Positions 31,579 to 43,038 of a stretch of DNA of 64,000 bases are shown piece by piece. The stretch lies in contig CM052358.1 of assembly GCA_028551475.1 (NCBI GenBank), positions 18,254,853 to 18,318,852 on the forward strand. The letters run 5' to 3'. The position numbers were made by a program, and so were the translations under genes. Every line of letters begins with the position of its first letter. The stretch's first letter is position 1. The notes beneath the pieces are model-generated. The model did no database searches. It was not told the origin of the DNA and saw only the letters and a program-made list of their open reading frames with translations. The stretch is from Casuarina equisetifolia. Lineage: Eukaryota; Streptophyta; Magnoliopsida; Fagales; Casuarinaceae.

Positions 31579-34538
31579 TGATAACTTTATTTTGTATAAT
31601 GTTATTATGACTAGTTTAGGCTTCATATTTTGTATTTGTTTATAATTATTTAGTTTTTTTTTTTGGTTTATACAACAAACCTAAGATAGTAGAAAAATAA
31701 GAGAAATGAAGCAAAACATTGAAAGAAAAGAAAGAAAGAAAGCAAAAGGTGTAAGTGGGAAACTCACGTACGGAAAAGAGAAAGAAAGCTGCAAAAGTGG
31801 TCTTTTGTCTAGTGATTATTGTGCAAAAAATAGAAGAGAAAAAGGAGGAGGTTGGTATTTTTGGGTTGGTGCATAACATAGAGAACAGATGAAGGAGGGT
31901 GAACGCTGACATGGGATGGTCATGCGACTGCCGATCGAAACACTGTCTACATTAATCTCCTCCGGTGACAGAATGCCATGGGAAAAGGTGGTCACGTGAC
32001 AACGTGACCCATTTTCGACATGTGAGAACTATTTTTTAACCAGATATGAGGCAATTTCAGTGAGGAGGGAACAAATTGGCAATTAGTTTCAATTTCTAAC
32101 AATTTATGTGCAATTTATGGTGGCTTGTGGCAATTTCCAATGGATAACGGTGAATGCCATCTAAGAGTGATTTTCTGGCAGATCTGCACTTCTTGCTAGC
32201 AAAGCTACATGACCTTTCGACAGATCGGTGTCTTGAGCTACTTTCCAATAATTTTCTATATAGAATGGCAGTGGCGTGTGGTGGTGTATGGCAGAGTGTG
32301 AAAGCGCATGGCGGCGCGTGTTGGCTCAATTTCTCCCACTTTTTCAAACGGCTTCTTCCACTCCCTCTAATGTGATTTATGCAATGTTTCTATGATTTGA
32401 AGACATTTTGGTGAAAGCTTTGGTGTTTTTAATTTACATAATGCTTTGTTCAATTTCTTGCACCGTTTTAGTTTATACATATACAATGTTTTAATCTAGT
32501 TTGTTAAAGCTACCATGTAACTTAATTATGATAGTATAAATGTTATGATTATGATGTTCTCTGAGATATTTTATGTGTGTGAAATTGCCTGTTACTACAT
32601 TTAATGCATTTATAATGGTATGAATGTTATGATTATGATGTTTTATGTGTGCGAAGTTGCCTATTACTGCGTTTAATGTGTTTGAGTGATTAGCTACCAC
32701 TTAGATAAGTTAATTTGCATGTTAGCGACTAATAGGAAATGACATGTAGTTGTTTCCTATAATGTGCAACCATAGATTAATATGGATAAACATATACCAT
32801 ATGGTTTATGTTGGTGAATTTTAAATGCAAGTGAACATGTCGAACAAGTAATATAATGATAAGAAAAGTATTGTCCCATAGAGATTGGTGATTACTATGC
32901 TAATTAATTACTAACGGTGAACAACTCCTAGAATTTATCTAACAAATCCAAATTGATAGAGAATAAACTAATCAACTAAATTTAATAAAACTAAATACAC
33001 AAAATATGTTAGAGTGTCCGATTTCACCATAACTATGAGGTACTAATGTAGATTATGTATGCTTGCAAGAGAGATAATATCTATGTGATGGCGGAACTTC
33101 CTAATTTATTTACTATCCTATGTCTAGGTATAGCAAACCTACTTAGTTCATTAATTCACTATATTTCTATATGTGAATTGAAACAAACCAAATGCATTAG
33201 GATCTATGAACATTCCCAGTTTACAATAAATCTTTCGATTATCTTATCACCAAAAGCCACACAAAGAATATGGTATATGTCTATCCACATTTAATTTATG
33301 GTTATATATTATAAGAAGCAATTGCATATTATTACCTCTCAGTCTCAAACATGTACATCAAATCATTCAAATGGTGGCCAATCACTTAAAAGCATTAAGC
33401 ATAATAATATATAACTCACATAAATAAAATATCTTGCAAAACATAATAATTATAAGATTCATACCATCATAATTAGGTTACATCGTAGCTCTAACAAAAG
33501 TAAACTAAAGCATAAAGAAATAATGAGGAAGAATAATAATAGGGAATAAAGAAGGCATCTTGAATCCAATAACAAGAAGTCTGTCACCCTTTTTGTCTTC
33601 TTTTCAAGAAAACCTTGAATTCTTGGCCTCTTTCTTGAGTTGTGCTCAATTTCCTCCTCCCCTTTCTTTTGCCTCTTCTCTTCTCTTAAATAGGCTTTAG
33701 GCTTAGACCTACTCTTACCCTAGTAGAATTGGGTCTTAGAGATCTAAAACAATTGGGTTTTAAACTCTTAATTTAATTAGGTTTTGAACTTCTAATTTAA
33801 TTAGGCTTTGAACTCCTAATATGATTAGGTTTTCTAATTATTTAGAAAACCCAATAACAATAAAATCTAATAACAATCATTCAAAGCCCAAGCCCATCTT
33901 GACTCTCTTAATCTTGATATTACAATTTTGCCACACAATAAACATCAGGCTCTCCATGTTCATCTCTTTTCTCCATGCCTTCTTGTGCTACATAAACAAG
34001 ATAAATTTAAGTAAATAAAGAGGAGTTCAAATGTTTTCTCACAATTATTAAAGTTATTTATTGCCTAAAATAAGTAAAATAACTCTATAAAAATAGAGTT
34101 ATCAGTTTGTATGGCTTAAGGTGTAAACTGAAATATTCATAAATCTTAATGCACTTAGTTCATATCAATTCACATATAGAGATATAGTGAGTTAATGAGT
34201 TAAGTAGGTTTGTTATACCTAGACATAGGATAATAAATAAATTAGAAAATTTCACTATCACTTAAGTAGAATTAATCTTGCAAGTATAAATGATCAACAT
34301 TAGTACCTAATAGTTAGATGAAATTGGATGTTCTAATATGTTTCATCTATCTAATTCTTTTAAATTCAGTTAGTTAATCTATGTTCTAGCATTTTGGTTT
34401 TCTAGAGAAATTTTAAGAGTTATTCACCATTAGTAATTAGTTGGCTTAATAATTACTAATCTTTATAGGACAATATCTTATCTCATCATTATATTACTTT
34501 TTCAACATGTACACTTACATGTAGAATTTCACTAAACA
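31579..34538 (+). repeat. Gypsy right LTR, interrupted
   Basis: Starts TGATAACTTTATTTTG after the polypurine tract and ends TTCACTAAACA at 34538. The solo LTR 32809-34104 splits it. Without that insert it is about 1.66 kb, similar to the LTRs at 45136 and 54504. Confidence 0.88.
32809..34104 (-). mobile_element. Solo LTR nested in the gypsy right LTR
   Basis: TGTTGGTGAATTT to ATAGAGTTATCA, 1296 bp. Flanks GTTTA (32804-32808) and GTTTG (34105-34109) match at four of five positions, consistent with an aged target duplication. The interrupted sequence is the ATATGATTTGTGTGGC part of the same LTR family. Confidence 0.9.
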
Positions 34539-35490
34539 CTCAATAACATATAGCTATTGGTAACAATAATAAAGTTTTACACACAAGAGCAATGTTACCA
34601 AAAGCTTTAACTAAATAAAAAGAGATATTTCAAATCAGGAAGCTTTTCTTGTTTAGAAAATAGGTTAGGCTCACAGTAAGATTCTTTCTTAAGAATGATG
34701 TGTCTTTTTCAAAAAACCCCAGCACACTTACTTATAGATGATAAGGGCAAAACTAACCATTAGGGTTCTCTCTTTGGTTTCCTTATAAGACACATAACTT
34801 TATAGAATATAGGTCATTAATTTCAAAAATAATCCTCACATAATAATAGTCATGACCTCACATAAAGATTTGATTTGTAAAACCAGAAACTTTCAAACAA
34901 GCAAATCAAAACTTTCATTTTCACAATACATGATGCCTTAATCATTGAAGCGTGACATAGATAGTGCCATTATTGAGAGCACACAAAACCTCATTTGTGT
35001 AATCCAAATTCTTACATATATGAAACAAAATCACAATTCAAAAAAGGAATGGAGAGTTTCTTACCGAATGTAGCTAAACCTATTTGAATAGCTTATATCT
35101 TTACCTAAAAAAATCCTTCCCATTCATCTTCTCCGAGGGCATGTAGAGAGAAGGTTTATTTTCTTTCCTTCCCAAGCGACATAGATAAGAGAAAAGCTTT
35201 CTCTCTCTTCCTTTCTGTCAATTTAATAACACGGTTTTCCTTATATTCAAAATGGTGCAGTTTGCTCCTGCTTCTTTAGATAGTTTCTCACATGTTCCAT
35301 TTTCATTCAATTTAATATTATTACGCATGGTATATGTGAATTATTCTCATATAATTTTAGCATTATAAATATTCATGAAGCACAGTCATACATAAACTAA
35401 CAATCACATGTAGACGTACACAAACCCAGATTTTGTTATAAAGATTTTCTTAAAGCTTATTTTGGTATGTGGGAACTATGTAATTTGACA
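34539..35490. repeat. Segment duplicated in copy 2, left part (copy 1)
   Basis: From about 34741 (ATTAGGGTTCTCTCTTTGG) this matches 46745-47480 and again 47483-48218. No coding pattern. It contains CT-rich stretches such as CTTTCTCTCTCTTCC. About 160 bases at 34555-34715 have no counterpart in copy 2. Confidence 0.75.
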
Positions 35491-35639
35491 AACAAATCAT
35501 TGAATTGATTATTTGTGTTACATATGTTCCATAATTTTTATTGGCATAAGAATGATTAAAATACTTAATATATATAAATAATTTTTCAAATATTGTCAAC
35601 ATCAAAATATATTCAAAACTAACCTCCAAGTGGAGTTTT

Positions 35640-37080
35640 GCTATAGTAATGTGGTAGGCATAATGAGGGTTAGGTTTGACAATGTCTAACCGACTATGGG
35701 TGATCATGGATGAGTGCAAACTGGTGTGACGTAAGAATGGTGGAATCAAGGAGAGGTAGAGCTAATGTGGCACTGGATGAAGGAAGAAAGGAGGTTGGAA
35801 GATTGATATTAACAAGTGAGAAGAAGGATTCTTTTGAGGGAGAGAAGCTAGCAAAAAACAAGTGGAAATCTATAAGAGTTAAGAGATAAAAAGGTTGAGA
35901 AGGATAGGAAGTGATGATAGATTCATGGGCATGGCAAGTAGGGTGCTAACAATAATAATTCGAGCTTGAGTAGTAGGATGGAGGAATAAAGAGACTTGAA
36001 GTTGAGGTGTTGGATAAGAGAAAGGACATGTGTGGGTAGATGATGGATTGGGTGCATGTAGATCCTTGTGTGTGGATGTGATATGTGAAGGTATTGCATG
36101 GGTTAAAAGAGTCACACTTGTACTAAAGTCTTTAGTTGGAGGAACATGTGAGAGCCCACATTGAACAACATTCTCACTTGAGGGGACATGTGAGGCCCCA
36201 TGTTGCACAACATGCTCACCTAAAGGGAAAAAAGAGACACATTAATCTCATGCATCCTCTAGTGAGGGAAAGACCAAAGTTACATCAAATAGAAAGATGT
36301 GTTGGCTAAAAATGACATGCCAAGAGATGAACACCCGTTTAGTTACACAATGCGAGCATCGATACCCCTTGTGCCAAGTGTTGTAACCAATGAAGATACA
36401 TTCTATGGAGTGGGTAATTTGTTGATGAGAAAAATAGTAGTTTAAGAAGCCTTTACCTAGAAACATTGTGGCATCCTAAATTGTGGTAACAACATGAAGC
36501 ATCCTAACTTAATGAGATGATGGTGCTTGCATTCTACAAGCTTGTTCTACTCAAGCGAGTGTGGAAAAGATAGTTGATGAAGGATGCCATGGTCTTTGAG
36601 GAATGTTCCAAGGTTATGGTTAGCATACTCTCCACCATTGTCGGACTAAAGGATTTTTGTGGGATTCCCAATTTTTTTTTTCATTTTCTTGAATTCAACA
36701 AATATCTAGACAAATAAAATGTTATCATCCACAAAAGAGCATAATATTCATATCCTTGGAGAGAACACACAGAAGTTAGTCCCTATAAATCATTGTATGT
36801 AATTTGTTCATTGAGGAATGAGCACTTTTATTAGTTCCTACCATGGAGGAGATTGGCAGCCTCACAACAATTGTGTGAACAACCCCTTTAGTAACATCAC
36901 ATGTCATCCACATAAGCAAAAATTACAGAAGGCACCCATGTTGTAGATTTACCATTGATTTTTGTTAAGTGTGACTCTATTCAAGTGAATGGGCTCAATC
37001 CAATAGGAGGCTGCATCTATTATTAATTTCATGCTCAAATTTCTTGGGCATGTTTATCTGGCAAATCTAGTAATATTAAG
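35640..37080 (-). pseudogene. Copia integrase and linker fragment (copy 1)
   Basis: Minus strand 36248-36466 reads HSIECIFIGYNTWHKGYRCS and VFISWHVIFSQHIFLFDVTL, the copia block after the integrase core. 35879-36208 is a serine/histidine/proline-rich linker (HVPPTKDFSTSV...). 36480-37080 holds degraded integrase, including a DSP...NGLxPH-like context, in broken frames. The same fragment occurs at 48430-51190 and partly at 40030-40260. It is truncated at both ends, with no LTR or RNase H attached. Confidence 0.78.
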
Positions 37081-37089
37081 CTTGTGAGC

Positions 37090-37870
37090 AAAAATTGTTG
37101 GGTCTACGAGGTTAGAATTATTGCGCCTAAAAGTCCAAATTATCAAGATAGTAAGCCCAAAATCATTGGAGTTCCAAGCTTGTCAAATCAATTGGACTTT
37201 GAACTCATAAATCAATTTAGGCCTCTAATCCACTAAAATTTAGTTTATAAGGTTGATATTCTAATTCTACAAAGCATTTAGCGTTAGAGCAATTATTGAA
37301 AATAGGTTTATAGAATTAGATATCCTACCCATTTGACCTTTATGACTTGTTAAGCTCGTTATTTTATGTAGTTTATTCTATTTATTTTTAATTTAGAACA
37401 AATTTATTTGTATATTTCACTCAAATCTATTGTGATAAATGATATCTCTTCTTCATTCATTTTACCTTGAATTGTCTTTTAATGTGATGCCAAAACATCA
37501 TAGTATATCTAGGAAATAATTGAGTTGCTAACTAGTATTTAATTTCTTTTTCTATTTCCTTAAAATTCACATGCAAATAATAGAAATATCTAAACATATA
37601 AAGAAGATACTATCAAGATATAATAATATAAAATAATTACTATTTGACACGGATATTCTTATCCTTGGTATTTGTTACTATTTCTCCTTGACCGGAGAAA
37701 CATGCAGTACAAAGTAAATTCAGAGGAACGAAAAAATGTGTTGATCCATCTCAAATGTATAACTATTATGTGCACATCTAGTCTAAGCTTAGGGAACGGG
37801 ACTAGAAGCGTGGAAGTTGTTTATAAGGCAAGAGAGAGGATGCGGTCTCTACGAAGGATCAGTCTACAGG
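37090..37870. other. Unassigned, duplicated in copy 2
   Basis: AT-rich DNA nearly collinear with 51210-51989. No domain recognised. The 72-codon frame at 37672-37890 is not kept convincingly in copy 2. Confidence 0.5.
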
Positions 37871-38190
37871 CCGTTTCTACAAGTAGTTAAAAGGGCTGCT
37901 TTTATGTAATTCTTATACCCTATTAATGGGCATGGGAAAAGGGAGAGTTATGGGCTGCGTTGTACCAACAGGTAGAACGTCCCCGTTTTTATCTAATTAT
38001 TATAACCTATTAATGTGCATGGGAAAAAGGAAAGTTATGTGTTGTGTCGTCCGGTGGTAGAAAGCGGTTTCTAGGAGTAGTCAAAAGGGCCGTATTTATG
38101 TAATTATTATAGCCTACTAATTGTAACAAATACAATTATGTAATGGATAAAGGGAAAGTTATGAATTGTGTTTTACCAACGATAGAAAGA
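37871..38190 (+). repeat. Three diverged tandem repeats upstream of the small gene (copy 1)
   Basis: Roughly 90-125-bp units begin near 37871, 37978 and 38066. They share TTTATGTAATTCTTATA-like, TATTAATGGGCATGGGAAAA and GAGAGTTATGGGCTG-like blocks and a closing GGTAGAA or GATAGAA. The array ends about 95 bp before the TATA box and is present in copy 2, so it may form part of the promoter. Confidence 0.65.
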
Positions 38191-38288
38191 TAGTGGGAAG
38201 AGTTATTGGTGCCAGTTATGCAAAATTAAATACTAGAAAGTTCTCTAAAAAGTAGGAGAGAGAACCAGAGCTGCCAACAGTTTGAAAG

Positions 38289-38296
38289 TATATAAG
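38289..38296 (+). promoter_or_regulatory. TATA box of the small secreted-protein gene (copy 1)
   Basis: TATATAAG lies 65 bp upstream of the ATG. The same box stands at the same distance in copy 2. Confidence 0.6.
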
Positions 38297-38353
38297 AATC
38301 TAAAGAGGCTTGAGAACCACAAATCTTTTTTCACACCTCGTTTGCTCTCAACT

Positions 38354-38605
38354 ATGGCATCAGTGAGTGTGATGAAAGTTCTCTGCATTTTCCTGCTCCT
38401 TGTCACCTCCTCTTCCGCTTATGTATTCTCGGCTTCTTGGTGTTGCCGTAGACATCACACGTGCTGCGCCGAGCTGTCCCTTCTCGTCCATGAGTCGGCA
38501 GTCAAAGAGAATGTTGTTGAAGATTGCCTTGGTGCACCATGCCCCCCCTCCTCCACGAAGGCCGAGTCTCCCAAGAGAGGAAGGCCAGAATCGAGAAGTC
38601 AATGA
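38354..38605 (+). CDS. Predicted small secreted protein, 83 residues (copy 1)
   Basis: I start at the ATG at 38354 (MASVSVMKV) because it opens a clear signal peptide: a lysine, then CIFLLLVTSSSA, cleavage likely after SSAYVFSA. The upstream in-frame codons begin without ATG and overlap the TATA box. The mature part is short, with cysteine pairs (WCCRRHHTCCAELS), a central acidic stretch (VKENVVEDC) and a basic, proline- and serine-rich tail (CPPSSTKAESPKRG). That layout suits a secreted peptide or peptide-hormone precursor, but I match no named family. The paralogue at 52473 keeps the frame intact with seven changed codons. An AATAAATAAATA poly-A-like signal follows at about 38755. An overlapping +1 frame and a minus frame are also open in both copies, so protein evidence would be needed for certainty. 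Confidence 0.65.
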   Translation: MASVSVMKVLCIFLLLVTSSSAYVFSASWCCRRHHTCCAELSLLVHESAVKENVVEDCLGAPCPPSSTKAESPKRGRPESRSQ

Positions 38606-39237
38606 GCCATTAGGCCTTGATGGTTGCCCACCATTTGGATTTGCGGGCACTCTCTATTATGTACTTTCGTGCAAAATTTACACTTATTTTATGGTGGTGA
38701 GTTTGGTTTGACCTGATGTAATGCCTTTATGGATTCATCAATGGAATTGGTAAGAATAAATAAATAGGCTCCCATTAAAAGCATATTTTAGCTTTTCAAT
38801 GAACAATGTAGCAAATACTTTACGGTCAGCAGCATTGAGTGTAACGTCTTAGCCGAATAGGATCCAGACAAACAAATGTTTACTTTATATCCTAAAAACC
38901 AACAACAATTAAATCATTTCATTTTTTTATAGAACTTTATAGAGGCTATCATAATATGATCATTCTCTTTAGTACCAAACAACCAACGTCATTGCAAAGA
39001 ACCTTATTTTCTTACATGTATCAAAGCCGTTCTTTTCTTTTCTCGAGAACTGAAACGCAGCCATCTTAATCGAGCTTAAAGGGTTTTTAACCTTTTCCAC
39101 ACATTTTGTTAGAAGCCCCATCACAATTACCTTTCTGGCCTAACCACATATCCCAAATTACCCGCGATTGACCTTTGTTCTCCCGAAACCCTAGCCCCCA
39201 ATTTTTTTTTCGAATTTCCCAAATTGCCTCCGAAGCC
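38606..39237. other. 3' region of the small gene, then unassigned
   Basis: 38606-38770 is the likely 3' UTR, ending in an AATAAATAAATA stretch, and matches copy 2. Similarity to copy 2 ends at about 38860, where copy 2 carries an LTR insertion. 38870-39237 is unassigned. Confidence 0.5.
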
Positions 39238-39429
39238 CTAACCGCAAACGATGGCCACCATCCTTTTAGACATCGATTGATTGTAAAGGAATAAAGAAAT
39301 GAATAATGAAAAAAAACGCAGAAATATTTTTAACTTGCCTTTTTTCTCTTCTCTCTGTTTCATGTTTCTGATCATCCTCAGTTCGGAGTTGGTGAGAAAT
39401 CGACTTGAGCTGGCAGTCGCCTGAGCCAT
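39238..39429 (-). other. Unrecognised short minus-strand open frame
   Basis: A 64-codon frame starting MAQATASSSRFLTNSELRMI, then a basic stretch (MKQREEKKGKLK) and a hydrophobic end. Composition near the start is CpG-richer than the surroundings. It could be a first exon of a lost gene. No family recognised. Confidence 0.25.
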
Positions 39430-40030
39430 GAGATTTGGGCCAGGGGAGACGACGGTGTGATGCTAATTAGGACTACACTTGAAACAAACAAACTTAAAAT
39501 TAAAATACCTTGCATCTATATGGCATCCGGAGATAACTTGCCTCTTCGTGCTTTCCTTCCTTCTTCGTCAACTTCTGGGTCTCCATTACGGTTGTCCAAG
39601 GCTTTTGCGAAAACGCCCTTCGGCTTTCGAACGTCAGAGGAATCCACATGTAGAAAACAGGCAGAACTTCTAACCCAGAGGAATCCACATGGGAAGAAAC
39701 AGGCTGATCCCTCTGACGTGCGAAAGCATAAGGAAAATTTTCAATAAACTTCTGAAGCCGCTTCTTCAGATTTGGGAACGATGGCATCTCACAGTCGCTT
39801 AAAGCAGAGTAACGTATTACGCGTCTTGATGATGTCCAAAATAGGAACAATCAACTTCGTCTGCGTGGCAGATTAGGATTGGTCGTTTGAGGAGCCTTTC
39901 CCTTGCCCCTAGCTCCATTCGTGTGCATTTATTTATAAAACGTTTCCAATCAATTAACTTCGTCCACGACAGCGACTTGTCTCTAGGTTCTCTATTATGT
40001 CCTTGGCGTCCATCGTCAGCCAAAAGCGGA
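39430..40030. other. Less AT-rich block with overlapping open frames
   Basis: Both strands hold frames (plus 39457-39747; minus 39500-39850 and 39817-40044) that overlap, so at most one set could be real. A short direct repeat (AGAGGAATCCACATG at about 39639 and 39682) lies within. No domain recognised. Confidence 0.3.
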
Positions 40031-40265
40031 AGCATAATATTCATATCCTTAGGGAGAAGACACGAAGCCGATTCCCATACATCATTGTGTGGGATCTACT
40101 CATGGAGGAATGAGCTACTTTTGTTAGTTCTTACCATGGAGGAGACCGGTGGCCTCATAGCAATTGTGTGAATAGCCTCTTTAGTATCATCACATGTCAT
40201 CCATGTGAGAAGGCCTAAAGCACGGTTAATGGGAATGCACTGGATGGGACTACAACACACCTAGG
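40031..40265 (-). pseudogene. Copia integrase fragment
   Basis: Closely resembles 36740-36930 and 50840-51010: shared blocks GCATAATATTCATATCCTT, CCATGGAGGAGA, CAATTGTGTGAA and CACATGTCATCCA. It is a third copy of the same copia integrase piece, without the rest of the element. Confidence 0.6.
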
Positions 40266-40273
40266 AGGTGTTC

Positions 40274-40660
40274 ATGTTAAGGACTGAAAGACATGGTTCT
40301 CTCATCTACTCCAAACAATGCCATGTGGATTATCTCTGTTATGGATAAGCATGACTCTAATCCTTTCTTCTTTGTATTTCGGTGCAGAAGTATGGTCTTT
40401 ACTGTTTTTGTTTTACTGTCATTACTTGCCATGTAAGAGAGGTTAAGTCTCACTCTTTTTGTATTTAAGCAATATGTATTGCTTTGTAAACTCATCCATC
40501 TTAATCCTTGTATTCTCCTTCGAAGTTGTAAGTCTGTTCAATCAAAGGCTAAGTGCCACTCGTTCAAACCTATACCTACTCCATCTCTTTCAGCTCTAAA
40601 CTCTCTCGCACTTTATTGCCCTTTACTTGTTAAAATTCTATTAGTGACATCACAACCAAG
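40274..40660 (+). mobile_element. Probable 5' LTR of a plus-strand copia element
   Basis: Starts TGTTAAGGACTG and precedes a copia gag. A TATA-like TATTTAAGC lies at about 40460. The end and the primer site are unclear, so limits are approximate and no target duplication was checked. Confidence 0.4.
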
Positions 40661-40703
40661 GTTAGAAGTCAATGCTATTTCCATCTCCATTTTCTTTTGA
40701 GTC

Positions 40704-41790
40704 ATGGATTCACCACCATTTGGTTCTTCAATCTTTTCTTCAAACTCTAGCTCAACTTCTGCTCCATTTTTCCCAAACTCTTAGCTTCCTCTTACAATAT
40801 TCAATGGCAAAAACTATTTGTACTGGTCTATAAGAATGACCACCTACTTTAGATGCCAAGGTGTTTGGGAGCTAGTAGATAAGGGCTAACCAAAACTTAC
40901 TGATGAAGAAGTTCATGCTTTGACAGTAGCAGAACATGAAAAACACAAAAGGACACAGGATAGGGAACTAAAAGCTCTAGTGATGTTGCAGATGGTTGTG
41001 ACTGAAGAGGCCTTTGAGCGAATAGCTTATGCAACCACAACTCATGAGGCATGGACTCTATTGAAGAACGAATTTCTTAGCATACCCAAGGTAAGACAAG
41101 TAAGAGCTTAAGCCTTGAAAATAGATTTTGAATTGTTGAAAATGGAAGAATATAAATATGTTATAGAGTATTATAGTCGTGTAAATTTTGTTGTTAGCCA
41201 AATTAGGTCTCTAGGTGAAAAGTTGACAAATAGGAGAATTGTGGAGAAGATACTTGTAAGCCTAACCCCTAGGTTTGACTCCATAGTTATTACCTTAGAA
41301 AAGACAAAAGACTTCACAACCATGATGGTTAGTGAACTAATGGGGTCTCTTGAGGTTTTTGAAGAAGAACCACTAGAAGTAAGGAAAAAAGCCCCATAGA
41401 GTTAGCATTCAAAGCCAAACTCTTCGTAAAACCTAAAAACTCTAAAGAGAAGAAACAAGGGGAAGATGGAAAAGGGAAATATCCACCTTGCAAAGTTTGT
41501 AAGAAAACAAATCACCTTGAGAAAAACTGCTAAATGAAGGGGAAGCCTAAGTGCAATTTTTGTTCCAAGTTTGGACATCTAGAGAAGGATTGTTGTTCCA
41601 AAGAAACCCAACAAGCCAACCTTATTAAAGCCACCCCCACTAAACCAGAACCTTCCTTGTTTTATGCCAATTATTTTACTGTCACAAGTAATAATAATTT
41701 ATGGTATTTGGATAGTGGGTGCAGTAACCATATGACTTACTATTTCACAATTGGTGACTTACATTACTCAGTATTCTACTTCGGTTAAGG
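40704..41790 (+). pseudogene. Copia gag and start of protease
   Basis: Opens MDSPPFGSSIFSSNS, then PLTIFNGKNYLYWSIRMTTY (copia gag, FxGxNYxxW), ALVMLQMVVTEEAFERIAY and EAWTLLKNEF, and after a stop near 41112 KIDFELLKMEEYKYVIEYYS and LGEKLTNRRIVEKILVSL. Two zinc knuckles follow: CKVCKKTNHLEKNC (41491-41532, then a stop) and CNFCSKFGHLEKDC (41549-41590). The protease motif LWYLDSGCSNHMT ends the run at about 41740. Four or more stops or frame changes make it dead, and the rest of the element is missing because a minus-strand fragment begins at 41785. Confidence 0.88.
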
Positions 41791-42010
41791 AGAGTGATAC
41801 AATAGGTTGTTTTTCGAGCACCAAGATATTAAGGAATTTCCCAACATTATGCAAAATCCAATGGTGGATTGCTTCATCATGGGACATGTACTATAATTAG
41901 AATCACAAAAAGCCCATAGATCAAACTTAGAAGATGCTAAAAACATAAGGTGAAGACCTAGAAAACCCTTTACATAATTGATCACCTTTAGGGTACCTTC
42001 CATGTGGGAT
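41785..42010 (-). pseudogene. Copia RNase H fragment
   Basis: Minus strand: LKVINYVKGFLGLHLMFLAS, WAFCDSNYSTCPMMKQSTIG and FCIMLGNSLISWCSKNN (RNase H, CDxDxAxxxxxRRSTSGxCxxLGxSLISWxSKKQ). Truncated on both sides and joined head-on to the plus-strand gag fragment. Confidence 0.82.
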
Positions 42011-42754
42011 TGCTTGGGACTTGATTGATAGGGTACTTTTAGGTTTTAATGACTCAAGCAAAGTTGTACTTCAACATGCTTCAGATTTTAGTGATGGTTA
42101 GTTGGGAGATCATTGATTCTAGCAAATGGTTAACTAAATGGGCGAGCCATGTCTTAATGATGGCATGACATTGATCCTATCGAAGTGTGTCTTCTTCATT
42201 GCTCGTGGGATGAGGTAGTTTGTAGGTCAAGAATCCCATCTTATTTTGGGCAAAAAAGACAATCTAGACTTAGTCACTCTAGACCTACCAGTTTGCCTCA
42301 TTAGTGAGCTTGGAGGAGATGATGCTTGTTGTTTGAAAATCTATAAGAGAGAAGAAACAGGGGTCTTGCATTGCCAATGAAGCAAATGTAGTGACATCAA
42401 GGCTCAAAAGGCGTGTGAAATTAGTGTTTTGGGTGGTCATTGCACTCGATATAACAATAATTGAAAAATGGGTGGTGACGATAAGGGTTAGGGTTAGGGT
42501 TAGGGTTTCAAATAGGGAAAATGGTAAGGGCAATTGGGGAAAAGCGTGAAAAATAAAAGGGATTTAAGAGGCATGACATCATATAGCAAAGTGACACTAT
42601 ATGGAGATAGGGGCATTGTGCAAAAACTTAATTGGAACAAAAGGGGATTTAAAAGGGATCAAATGGAGTGAAAAAAACATGAAAAGAACAACAATCTCTA
42701 AATGATGCCTGTGAAAAAACGGGTGGAATTGATTTAAGGTTTCAAAGAAATAAT
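42011..42754 (-). other. Degraded 5' internal part of a copia element
   Basis: Lies between an RNase H fragment and a primer-binding site, so it should hold gag/pol sequence, but no clear domain remains. It includes four TTAGGG-like units at 42485-42510. Confidence 0.4.
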
Positions 42755-42767
42755 GCTCTAGATACCA
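42755..42767 (-). promoter_or_regulatory. Copia primer-binding site
   Basis: GCTCTAGATACCA is the complement of TGGTATC(T)AGAGC, the initiator-Met site with one extra base, directly beside an LTR-like TG start at 42768. Confidence 0.75.
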
Positions 42768-43038
42768 TGTAATAAAGTGAAGATATGAAGAAAGCTAGAG
42801 AGGTTGTAGGAATCATTGCTATATATTGCGATAATTGACTTTACAATGTAGCATTTATACTTATAGACCTAGGCTATAAACTAAATATGGAACATACATT
42901 ATTATAGAGATTACAATGAAATATTGCTTAGAATATATAAGGAATATGCCAATTCCTATAACGACAATATATTGGCAACTAGATATTCATTAACTGTTTT
43001 TAACCTTGTCAACTTGTAAATCTTTAGTTTTCATAACA
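42768..43038 (-). mobile_element. Copia 5' LTR, short
   Basis: From TGTAATAAAGTGAAG beside the primer site to TTTTCATAACA, about 271 bp with TG...CA ends. The right limit rests only on the CA and the short TGT/ACA inversion. Confidence 0.55.

Larger units (their letters stand above)
27407..34538 (+). mobile_element. Athila/Tat-like gypsy element, internally deleted
   Basis: Left LTR remnant (27407-29083, broken by a solo LTR), a decayed tRNA-Asp-type primer site at 29090, a gag remnant, a long non-coding internal part, a polypurine tract AAGTTTGGGGGTGT just before 31579, and a right LTR (31579-34538, also broken by a solo LTR). The order is that of a Ty3/gypsy element on the + strand. Protease, reverse transcriptase and integrase are absent from the roughly 2.5-kb interior. 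The left LTR begins within its sequence, so the left end is truncated. Confidence 0.85.

Noticed and set aside
38400-38711. Overlapping +1 frame of about 103 codons at the small secreted-protein gene, and the minus-strand frame 38360-38650
   Set aside because: Both are open in the two copies, but neither has a signal peptide or domain, and their ends differ between copies. The frame with a proper ATG, signal peptide and constant length is preferred.
42481-42511. Interstitial telomere repeat
   Set aside because: Only about four TTAGGG-like units, and the usual plant telomere unit is TTTAGGG. Too short, and inside a copia remnant.
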